The notes beneath the pieces were generated by a model. It saw nothing but the letters and a program-made list of their open reading frames with translations, was not told where the DNA came from and made no database searches. This document shows positions 8,367 through 15,314 of a DNA stretch of 21,104 nt, piece after piece. The stretch's first letter is position 1; each line of letters begins with the position of its first letter. Source of the DNA: an uncultured Lachnospiraceae bacterium (GTDB lineage: Bacteria > Bacillota > Clostridia > Lachnospirales > Lachnospiraceae); contig CAJUFU010000050.1 in NCBI GenBank assembly GCA_910585555.1, forward strand, positions 1-21,104, given 5' to 3'. The translations under genes and the position numbers were made by a program.

Positions 8367-9383
8367 TTGGAGGGCGAAAAGACGGGGAAGAAATCAAACC
8401 ATGAGGGACAAAGGGGAGAGAACCAGATTCTTTCTACCATCATCATTCCCAATTATAATGGAATAGACTACATTGAAAACTGCCTCAACTCCCTGCAGGA
8501 AGAGCCGGCCCGGATTATTCTGGTGGACAATGGCTCCACGGATGGAAGCAGGGAACTGGCGGAGGAAAAGTTTCCTAAGGTGCAGGTGATAGCGTTACAG
8601 AAAAACGAGGGCTTTTGTGCCGCCGTGAATCGAGGCATTCGGGAAAGTAAGACAACATATGTTATTTTATTGAACAATGATACGGTGGTCAGACCCGGGT
8701 TTGTGCGGGCATTGGAGGAACCTTTGCAGAAGAATGAGAGAATCTTCTCAGGGTCTGCGCAGATGATCAATATGAAAAGTCCGGAACTGATAGATGATGC
8801 GGGGGATTATTATTGCGCCCTTGGATGGGCTTTTACGGTGGGAAAGGATAAGGAGAGAAGGGCTTATCAGAAAGAACGCTTCATCTTCGCGGCCTGCGGG
8901 GGAGCCAGCATCTATCGAAGCAGGGTGATGCAACAGATCGGGATGCTTGATGAAAATCATTTTGCCTATCTGGAAGATATTGATCTGGGATACCGGGCCA
9001 GAATAGCGGGATATCAGAATCTCTATCTCCCGGCCGCCCAGGTGTATCATGCGGGAAGCGCCTCCTCGGGTTCCCGCCATAATGCTTTTAAGGTGGACCT
9101 TACTGCCAGAAACAGTGTTTATCTGGTCTATAAGAATATGCCTTTGTTACAAATGCTGTTGAATCTGCCCTTTTTGCTTGCCGGATACTTTATCAAAATG
9201 CTCTTTTTCATGCGCAAAGGCTTGGGCGGTGTGTATGTGAGAGGTCTGTTAAAAGGGTGCAGGCTATGTCTGTCGGCGGAGGGAAGAGTCAACAAAGTGC
9301 ATTTTCAGGTTAAAAATCTGCCAGCTTATGGCAGGATACAATGGGAATTGTGGCGCAACATATGGTTAAGGATTTGTTATTAG
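8367..9383 (+). CDS. GT2 glycosyltransferase with C-terminal membrane-associated helix (rhamnosyltransferase-like)
   Basis: The protein has 338 residues. The GT2 domain starts at STIIIPNYNG (23-32) and has IILVDNGSTDG (50-60), the NEGFCAAVN segment (80-88), metal-binding LLNNDT (101-106), the pocket CGGASIYR (177-184) and YLEDIDLGYR (201-210). A hydrophobic stretch at about 260-282 followed by basic residues suggests membrane association, as in WbbL-like rhamnosyltransferases. Donor sugar is inferred only. The start is uncertain. TTG 8367 begins three bases after the preceding stop and has no good ribosome site, so coupling is likely. The next strong purine run (8411-8418) lies eight bases before an ATT codon at 8427, which would begin the protein right at the GT fold. 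Confidence 0.82.
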   Translation: MEGEKTGKKSNHEGQRGENQILSTIIIPNYNGIDYIENCLNSLQEEPARIILVDNGSTDGSRELAEEKFPKVQVIALQKNEGFCAAVNRGIRESKTTYVILLNNDTVVRPGFVRALEEPLQKNERIFSGSAQMINMKSPELIDDAGDYYCALGWAFTVGKDKERRAYQKERFIFAACGGASIYRSRVMQQIGMLDENHFAYLEDIDLGYRARIAGYQNLYLPAAQVYHAGSASSGSRHNAFKVDLTARNSVYLVYKNMPLLQMLLNLPFLLAGYFIKMLFFMRKGLGGVYVRGLLKGCRLCLSAEGRVNKVHFQVKNLPAYGRIQWELWRNIWLRICY

Positions 9384-9385
9384 GG

Positions 9386-9416
9386 ACCGCGGAGACAATC
9401 CGCGGTTGTGTTTTTT
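9386..9416 (+). terminator. Intrinsic terminator closing the first glycosyltransferase group
   Basis: A perfect 8-bp stem (ACCGCGGA with TCCGCGGT) around the loop GACAA is followed by TGTG and six T residues. It begins three bases after the stop of the GT gene. Confidence 0.85.
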
Positions 9417-9434
9417 GTATAAATATTGTAGAAT
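9406..9434 (+). promoter_or_regulatory. Candidate promoter for the sugar-phosphate transferase
   Basis: TTGTGT (9406-9411) and TAGAAT (9429-9434) are separated by 17 bases. The -35 overlaps the 3' side of the preceding terminator. The -10 is good and the -35 only fair. Its position, directly after a strong terminator and before a gene that needs its own transcript, supports it. Confidence 0.4.
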
Positions 9435-9476
9435 AAAAGGAAAATTGATTACCGTACCTCCATAAGAGGCTTGCAT

Positions 9477-10886
9477 ATGATCAAAGATAACCAGAAATAT
9501 TTTAACAGACTGCACGTTGTGCTGGATGCCTTGGTTGTGGCAGCATCCTATATGTTGGCCTGGTATTTAAAGTTTGCCAGTCCGTTTTCGGACACCGATC
9601 AAAGTATCGGTGTTCTTCCCATGACCCAATATTTCCAGATGCTGTATGTGATCGTGCCTGGTTATCTGATTTTATATTATTCTTTTAATCTGTACACACC
9701 CAAGAGGGCCACGGTTCACAGGTATGAAATCCTCAATATTTTCCAGGCAAACACGGTGGGCATGGTTCTTTTGCTGGCCGGATGGTATCTGATCGCACAG
9801 ATTCACTTTTCCCGTTCCATGATGGCGATGTTCTATGTGATTAATATTGTTCTGACCACCCTGGGACGTTCCCTCATCCGTATGCTTCTGCAGTATTTCC
9901 GCGAAAAAGGCTACAACTTGAAATACATTCTGCTGGTGGGGTATTCCCGGGCCACGGAAGAGTACATCAAACGTATCAATGCCAATCCCCAGTGGGGCTA
10001 TGTGATTCGGGGGATTCTGGATGACAGTGTACCCAGCGGCACGGTCTATAAGGGCGTGAAGGTGCTGGGACGTATCGGGAATCTGCTTTACATTCTGCCC
10101 CAGAATAAGCTGGATGAGATTGCGATTACCCTTTCTTTGAAGGATTATGATAATCTGGAACATATCGTAGATTTGTGCGAGAAATCCGGTGTGCATACCA
10201 AGTTCATTCCGGATTACAACAGCCTTTTTCCCAGCAGGCCCTATACCGAGGATTTGATGGGACTTCCCGTGATCAATATCCGTTACGTGCCCCTCTCCAA
10301 TACGCTCAACTGGTGCGCCAAGCGGGTGATGGACATTTTAGTGGCTTTAGTGGGAGTGGTGGTATCTCTGCCGGTTATGGTGTTTGCCGCGATAGCGGTC
10401 AAATGTACATCCAGAGGCCCGATTATTTTTAAACAGGAGCGGATTGGGCTACATAACAAGCCTTTCAGAATGTATAAATTCCGTACCATGGAGGTGCAGA
10501 AGCCTTCCCAGGAGGCCAAGGGCTGGACGAAAAAGAATGACCCCAGAGTGACCAAGGTGGGTAAGTTCTTAAGACGGACAAGCATTGACGAGCTGCCCCA
10601 GCTTTTTAATATTTTAAAAGGAGATATGAGCGTGGTGGGGCCAAGGCCCGAACGGCCCCAGTTTGTGGAGCAGTTTAAGGAGGAGATTCCCCGCTATATG
10701 GTGAAACATCAGGTAAGACCCGGTCTGACAGGCTGGGCACAGATTAACGGCTATAGGGGAGACACTTCCATCAAACGCAGGATTGAGTATGATATTTTCT
10801 ATATAGAAAACTGGACCATGTCCTTTGACGTTAAGATTATGTTCCTTACGATTTTCAAGGGATTCATCAATAAAAACGCCTATTGA
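9477..10886 (+). CDS. Polyprenyl-phosphate hexose-1-phosphate transferase (initiating glycosyltransferase)
   Basis: The protein has 469 residues and belongs to the WbaP/CpsE type. It transfers a sugar-1-phosphate from a nucleotide sugar to undecaprenyl phosphate, the first committed step of repeat-unit synthesis at the membrane. The N-terminal half has about four hydrophobic segments (12-33, 52-70, 90-107, 115-130) and a Rossmann-like domain (ILLVGYSRATEEY, 151-163). The catalytic half starts with a membrane hairpin (283-308) and contains FKQERIG (318-324), KFRTM (334-338), the Asp-Glu dyad in SIDELPQL (369-376), SVVGPRPE (385-392) and VRPGLTGWAQ (413-422). ATG 9477 is chosen because AAGAGG ends seven bases before it. 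TTG 9471 is too close. Sequence does not settle whether the sugar is glucose, galactose or an amino sugar. Confidence 0.93.
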   Translation: MIKDNQKYFNRLHVVLDALVVAASYMLAWYLKFASPFSDTDQSIGVLPMTQYFQMLYVIVPGYLILYYSFNLYTPKRATVHRYEILNIFQANTVGMVLLLAGWYLIAQIHFSRSMMAMFYVINIVLTTLGRSLIRMLLQYFREKGYNLKYILLVGYSRATEEYIKRINANPQWGYVIRGILDDSVPSGTVYKGVKVLGRIGNLLYILPQNKLDEIAITLSLKDYDNLEHIVDLCEKSGVHTKFIPDYNSLFPSRPYTEDLMGLPVINIRYVPLSNTLNWCAKRVMDILVALVGVVVSLPVMVFAAIAVKCTSRGPIIFKQERIGLHNKPFRMYKFRTMEVQKPSQEAKGWTKKNDPRVTKVGKFLRRTSIDELPQLFNILKGDMSVVGPRPERPQFVEQFKEEIPRYMVKHQVRPGLTGWAQINGYRGDTSIKRRIEYDIFYIENWTMSFDVKIMFLTIFKGFINKNAY

Positions 10887-10912
10887 GGAGATAATAAGAC
10901 AAAATGTAAATT

Positions 10913-10940
10913 CTTAAGAAATTCGGAAGAATTGTTTAAG
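10913..10940. other. AT-rich imperfect hairpin before the LCP promoter
   Basis: A 12-base arm (CTTAAGAAATTC) pairs with GAATTGTTTAAG around a GGAA tetraloop, with one G-T pair and one mismatch. No T tract follows, so it is a poor intrinsic terminator. It could be an RNA structure at the end of the previous transcript or a protein-binding dyad. Confidence 0.3.
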
Positions 10941-10944
10941 CGGC

Positions 10945-10981
10945 ATAATTATATTGCAATTATACCAAGATGTAGTATAAT
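10945..10981 (+). promoter_or_regulatory. Promoter of the LytR-CpsA-Psr gene with an overlapping dyad
   Basis: TTGCAA (10954-10959) and a consensus TATAAT (10976-10981) are separated by 16 bases. The -35 lies within the dyad ATAATT-N7-AATTAT (10945-10963), a position suited to an operator, though no regulator can be named. The implied leader is about 95 bases. Confidence 0.6.
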
Positions 10982-11084
10982 CTTATAAGAATAGACACAA
11001 AAACTTGCCTTTTAGGCCAGAATGTGACAAAATAGGAAACGGAATTTATTGTAAATTTTGTTGGGAATTAAGGGAGTACGGAAT

Positions 11085-12296
11085 ATGGCTAGACATTATG
11101 AAAATGAGTACGATGAGGATGATTACAGACTTAAGAAAAAGCCTTCTTCCAAAAGCGGTTCTAAGTCTTCTGGCAAGAAGTCCTCGGGAACGGGAAAAAA
11201 GTCCTCTGGTAAGAAATCATCTGCCAAGAGCGCAAAAAGTAAGAAACAGCAGGCGAAGAAACAGCGCAGAAGAATTATCATTTTTATCGTTGAAATTATT
11301 ATCCTGGTAGTGGCGGTAGTGGTTCTTTACGGTGTCATGAAAGGGACTGGCAGCGGCAAAGTAGAACTTGACGACGAGAAGATCATCATCAACGATACCG
11401 TTGAGGAGGCGGAGGAGACGACCATGAAGGGGTATCGGAATATTGCTCTTTTCGGTGTGGACTCCACCACAGGGGCATTGACGAAGAATACACGAAGCGA
11501 CACAATCATGATCGCTTCCATCAACCAGGATACAGGAGAATGTAAATTAGTTTCCGTATATCGTGATACCTACCTGAATCTGAGCAATGATTCCTATAAT
11601 AAATGTAATGCGGCTTACGCCAAGGGCGGTCCGGAGCAGGCAATCAACATGCTGAACATGAATTTGGACTTGAATATCACGGATTTCGTCACCGTAGGTT
11701 TTGCTGGATTAGCAGATACCATTGACGCTTTGGGCGGTGTGGAGATTGAGGTAGACGATTCGGAGATCAGCCACTTAAATAACTATCAGCTCTGTATCGC
11801 AGAAGATTTAAAGAGAAGTTACGAACCGGTAACGCAGACCGGTAAACAGATGTTAGACGGTTTACAGGCCACCGGTTACTGCCGTATCCGTTACACGGCG
11901 GGAGATGACTTTAAACGTGCCGAGAGGCAAAGAGAGGTGCTTCAGGCAGTGGCAGACCAGGCCAAGAAGGCTTCCCTGCCGCAGCTGACAAGTACGGCGG
12001 ATGCGGTGTTCAGCGAGGTGTATACATCCCTTGATCTGTCGGAGATTGTGGATATGCTTGGCAATGTGGGCACCTACTATATTTCAGATAATGCGGGTTT
12101 CCCTCAGGAGTCTAATCGCACCACGGCAACTATCGGTTCGAAGGGGTCTTGCGTTATTCCGCTCAGCTTAGAGGACAATGTCAAATGGTTGCATCAGTTC
12201 TTGTTTAACGCTACAGATTATGAGCCGTCAGAGACCGTGAAGAAATGCAGTCAGAAGATTTATGATGATACAAACGGATATTTGAACAAAGAATAA
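11085..12296 (+). CDS. LytR-CpsA-Psr family cell-wall glycopolymer ligase
   Basis: The protein has 403 residues. LCP enzymes move undecaprenyl-linked glycopolymers onto peptidoglycan outside the membrane. Residues about 18-62 form a Lys/Ser-rich cytoplasmic tail with imperfect SSGKK repeats. A single transmembrane helix spans about 62-84. The LCP domain has NIALFGVDS (119-127), the arginine motifs TRSDTIMI (136-143) and VSVYRDTY (156-163), ALGGVEIEV (215-223), and RIRYTAGDDFKRAERQRE (267-284). These arginines and aspartates bind the pyrophosphate lipid in characterised LCP proteins. ATG 11085 is chosen because AGGGAG lies eight bases upstream. It follows the initiating transferase and has its own promoter and terminator, which fits attachment of the polysaccharide built by the neighbouring genes. 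Confidence 0.92.
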   Translation: MARHYENEYDEDDYRLKKKPSSKSGSKSSGKKSSGTGKKSSGKKSSAKSAKSKKQQAKKQRRRIIIFIVEIIILVVAVVVLYGVMKGTGSGKVELDDEKIIINDTVEEAEETTMKGYRNIALFGVDSTTGALTKNTRSDTIMIASINQDTGECKLVSVYRDTYLNLSNDSYNKCNAAYAKGGPEQAINMLNMNLDLNITDFVTVGFAGLADTIDALGGVEIEVDDSEISHLNNYQLCIAEDLKRSYEPVTQTGKQMLDGLQATGYCRIRYTAGDDFKRAERQREVLQAVADQAKKASLPQLTSTADAVFSEVYTSLDLSEIVDMLGNVGTYYISDNAGFPQESNRTTATIGSKGSCVIPLSLEDNVKWLHQFLFNATDYEPSETVKKCSQKIYDDTNGYLNKE

Positions 12297-12300
12297 GAGC

Positions 12301-12329
12301 AAAGGGGCTGTGTTGCAGGCCCCTTTTTT
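12301..12329 (+). terminator. Intrinsic terminator after the LCP gene
   Basis: AAAGGGGC pairs with GCCCCTTT around a roughly ten-base apical region, which can extend by CTG/CAG pairing. It runs into a T tract (12324-12329). It starts four bases after the LCP stop codon. Confidence 0.88.
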
Positions 12330-12368
12330 CCAGTTCTAAACGATAGAAAACATAGGGAGGCAAGACGC

Positions 12369-13298
12369 GTGGAACAGGTAGACGTTATTATTCCCGCCTA
12401 TAAACCGGATCAAAAATTTCTGACATTGATTGATAAACTGACCCATCAGAGTGTACCCATAAACCAGATCATCGTCATGAATACAGAACAGAAATATTTT
12501 GACAGATTGGTTTATGGTACTTCTTTTTCCAAAGAACATCATAAGATAATGGTAAGGCATCTGTCGAAGAGAGAATTTGATCATGGACGGACCAGAAACC
12601 AGGGTGTAAAATATTCGGAGGCCGACTATTTTATCATGATGACGCAGGATGCTATACCGGCCGATGCATATATGGTAGAACAGCTGCTTGCGAAACTGAG
12701 ACAGGAGAAGGTGGCGGCAGCTTACGCCAGACAGCTGCCGGATGAGAAATGCAGTGAAGAAGAGCGGTATGCGAGACATTTTAATTATCCGCCCGAATCC
12801 AGGATGAAAGATCAAAAAGACCTTCCCGATTTGGGGATTAAAACCTTTTTCTGTTCTAATGTCTGTGCCGCTTATAACCGAAAGATTTTTGACAGTCTGG
12901 GAGGTTTTGTGAAACATACCATATTTAATGAGGATATGCTCTATGCGGCCAAGGCGGTGGAGGCAGGATATACCATTGCTTATGCGGCGGATGCCCAGGT
13001 ATACCATTCTCATGATTATACCAACAGACAGCAGTTCCATCGCAATTTTGATCTGGGCGTATCCCAGGCGGACCATCCGGAAGTGTTTGCGAAATATCCT
13101 TCGGAATCGGAAGGCTTCCGTATGGTGAAGGGTCTTGTGGCCCATTTGAAAGAAAAGAAGCTCAAACGCAGGATTCCCCATGTACTTTGGCAGAGCGCGT
13201 GCAAGTATGGGGGGTATCTTTTGGGTAAAAATTACCGTAAACTGCCAAGGCGGCTCGTAATGTCTATGACCTCTGACAGAACCTATTGGATGCGGTGA
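12369..13298 (+). CDS. GT2 glycosyltransferase, rhamnosyltransferase-like
   Basis: The protein has 309 residues from a GTG start, with AGGGAGG (12354-12360) eight bases upstream. The GT-A fold starts at VDVIIPAYKP (4-13). The motif FDHGRTRNQG (70-79) is the FxHGxTRN signature seen in dTDP-rhamnose-using transferases such as RfbF/RfbN-type enzymes. The metal-site position reads TQDA (92-95), and NEDM (187-190) fits the catalytic-base region. It lacks the extra modules of the GTs upstream. Rhamnose transfer is inferred from this motif alone. No convincing promoter is visible in the 39 bases after the LCP terminator, so expression may depend on read-through or a weak site. It lies 42 bases before glmS and probably shares a transcript with it. 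Confidence 0.82.
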   Translation: MEQVDVIIPAYKPDQKFLTLIDKLTHQSVPINQIIVMNTEQKYFDRLVYGTSFSKEHHKIMVRHLSKREFDHGRTRNQGVKYSEADYFIMMTQDAIPADAYMVEQLLAKLRQEKVAAAYARQLPDEKCSEEERYARHFNYPPESRMKDQKDLPDLGIKTFFCSNVCAAYNRKIFDSLGGFVKHTIFNEDMLYAAKAVEAGYTIAYAADAQVYHSHDYTNRQQFHRNFDLGVSQADHPEVFAKYPSESEGFRMVKGLVAHLKEKKLKRRIPHVLWQSACKYGGYLLGKNYRKLPRRLVMSMTSDRTYWMR

Positions 13299-13340
13299 TG
13301 CAAAAGCGGTAGACGCAGATAGAGAGCAGGAGGATATCAT

Positions 13341-15167
13341 ATGTGTGGAATTGTAGGTTACATTGGAAAGAAGCAGGCGGCGCCTATTATACTGGACGGC
13401 TTATCCAAGTTAGAGTACCGTGGATATGACTCCGCGGGCATGGCAATCTATGACGACGGCAAGATCAATATCACCAAATCGGTGGGCCGTCTGAAAGTGC
13501 TTGAAAATATGACTCATGGAGGAGAGACGATGCCGGGATTTTGCGGTATCGGGCATACCCGCTGGGCAACCCACGGCGTCCCCAGCAATATCAATGCCCA
13601 TCCGCATTTTAATGCGGCGGAAACGATTACGGTGGTACATAACGGCATCATTGAGAATTATATACAGCTTCGCAAAATGCTGACGGACCGGGGGTATCAT
13701 TTTATATCGGAGACAGACACGGAGGTGCTGGCCCATCTGTTGGACTATTATTATAAGGGAAATCCCCTGGAGGCAGTGACAAAGGTGCTGCACCGTGTGG
13801 AGGGGTCTTATGCCCTGGGAATTCTCTTCGCAGACTGTCCGGATCAGATTTTTGCGGCCAGAAAGGATTCTCCTTTGATCGTGGGGCAGAACGAAGACGG
13901 GTGTTTTATCGCCTCAGACGTGCCTGCTATACTGAAATATACCAGGAAGGTATATTATGTGGACAATCAGGAAGTAGTACGGCTGCGGGCGGACCACATG
14001 CACTTCTATACAGTGGATGAGGAGGAGATGGAGAAGGAACCCGTTACCATCGAGTGGGATGCCAGCGCGGCGGAGAAGGCCGGTTATGAGCATTTCATGT
14101 TAAAGGAAATGTATGAACAGCCTAAGACGGTGACGGATACTTTGATGCCCCGGCTTAAGGATAATGATATTGTGATCGAAGAACTGAATATGACGGACGA
14201 GGAACTGAGGGAGATTAAGAAAATCCATATTGTAGCCTGTGGTTCCGCTTATCATGCGGGGGTTACCGGAAAATATGTGATAGAGGGATTCGCCAGAGTG
14301 CCGGTGGAAGTTGACTTGGCGTCGGAGTTCCGCTACCGCAATCCCATTTTGGAAGAGGGGGGTATGGTCATCGTCATCAGCCAGTCCGGCGAGACGGCAG
14401 ATACCCTGGCGGCGCTTCGGGAGGCAAAGGCCAGAGGCTTTAAGGTGCTTGGCATCGTCAACGTGGTGGGCAGTTCTATCGCCAGGGAAGCGGACAATGT
14501 GATGTATACCTGGGCGGGGCCGGAAATCGCGGTGGCCACCACCAAGGCTTACAGTGCCCAGCTCATAGCGCTCTACCTGTTAGCAATTAAGCTGGGCAGA
14601 GTGCGGGGAAAGATTGGAGATAAGGATTATGCTGAGATTATCGGAGATTTGAGATGTCTGCCCGACCAGATAGAACTTTTGTTGAACAATAAGAATAAGA
14701 TTCAGCGGTTTGCAAACCGTTATATCGGTGCGAAGGATGTATTCTTTATCGGCAGAGGGATTGACTATGCAATCTCCCTGGAGGGGTCGCTGAAACTAAA
14801 GGAGATTTCCTATATCCACTCCGAGGCCTATGCGGCAGGAGAGTTAAAGCACGGCACCATCTCGTTAATCGAGGAGGGAACGCTGGTGGCGGCGGTATCC
14901 ACCCAGCCGGAACTCTATGCGAAGACCATCAGCAATATGGTGGAAGTCAAGGCCAGAGGAGCTTTTGTGCTGGCGGTGACCTGCGAGGAGAATAAGGCCA
15001 TTGAAAAAGCAGCCGATTATGTGATTTATATTCCGGAGACCAATCCTTACTTTGCCAATTCCCTGGCGATTATACCGTTGCAGCTCTTTGGGTATTATGT
15101 GGCCGTGGGCAAGGGCTGCGATGTGGATAAACCCAGGAATCTGGCAAAATCAGTGACCGTGGAATAG
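13341..15167 (+). CDS. glmS: Glutamine--fructose-6-phosphate aminotransferase (isomerizing)
   Basis: The protein has 608 residues, normal for GlmS. It makes glucosamine-6-phosphate from fructose-6-phosphate and glutamine in the cytoplasm, the entry step to UDP-GlcNAc for peptidoglycan and other glycans. The glutaminase domain begins MCGIVGYIG with nucleophile Cys2, then LEYRGYDSAG and GHTRWATHG. Two SIS isomerase domains follow, with SQSGETADT near 357 and EGSLKLKEISYIHSEAY near 483. The C terminus ends in the family's LAKSVTVE. AGGAGG lies seven bases before the ATG. The 42-base gap to the upstream GT leaves no room for a glmS ribozyme, and no such core is seen, so feedback by that riboswitch is unlikely here. 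Confidence 0.97.
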   Translation: MCGIVGYIGKKQAAPIILDGLSKLEYRGYDSAGMAIYDDGKINITKSVGRLKVLENMTHGGETMPGFCGIGHTRWATHGVPSNINAHPHFNAAETITVVHNGIIENYIQLRKMLTDRGYHFISETDTEVLAHLLDYYYKGNPLEAVTKVLHRVEGSYALGILFADCPDQIFAARKDSPLIVGQNEDGCFIASDVPAILKYTRKVYYVDNQEVVRLRADHMHFYTVDEEEMEKEPVTIEWDASAAEKAGYEHFMLKEMYEQPKTVTDTLMPRLKDNDIVIEELNMTDEELREIKKIHIVACGSAYHAGVTGKYVIEGFARVPVEVDLASEFRYRNPILEEGGMVIVISQSGETADTLAALREAKARGFKVLGIVNVVGSSIAREADNVMYTWAGPEIAVATTKAYSAQLIALYLLAIKLGRVRGKIGDKDYAEIIGDLRCLPDQIELLLNNKNKIQRFANRYIGAKDVFFIGRGIDYAISLEGSLKLKEISYIHSEAYAAGELKHGTISLIEEGTLVAAVSTQPELYAKTISNMVEVKARGAFVLAVTCEENKAIEKAADYVIYIPETNPYFANSLAIIPLQLFGYYVAVGKGCDVDKPRNLAKSVTVE

Positions 15168-15191
15168 AACATATAAAAAACAAAAAGAAAA

Positions 15192-15243
15192 CACAATTTT
15201 TATAAAAAGTCATCACAATTTATTCACAATTAGCAGATATACT
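15192..15243 (+). promoter_or_regulatory. Phased CACAATT direct repeats and -10 element upstream of htrA
   Basis: Identical CACAATT heptamers begin at 15192, 15214 and 15225, with spacings of 22 and 11 bases (two turns and one turn of the helix). A TATACT -10 candidate lies at 15238-15243, and no good -35 is found 17 bases upstream of it. Missing -35 plus same-face direct repeats is the usual layout for activation by an OmpR-type response regulator. CssR control of Bacillus htrA is a known parallel. The regulator itself is not in the window. Confidence 0.45.
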
Positions 15244-15314
15244 GACTACATGATCAAGAAAGACAATCGGCGCTAAGCCGGTGCAGATAGGAAACAAGGA
15301 AAGGAGAGACGATC

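Noticed and set aside
9457..9469. CCTC/GAGG hairpin hiding the ribosome site of the initiating transferase
   Set aside because: Only four pairs. It is expected by chance around a purine-rich ribosome site.
12330..12368. Promoter for the rhamnosyltransferase-like gene
   Set aside because: TAGAAA at 12344 has only the T tract of the terminator as a possible -35. This is too weak to call.
15168..15222. Terminator between glmS and htrA
   Set aside because: The A- and T-rich stretch contains no GC-containing stem, so glmS transcripts may run on or end by another route.
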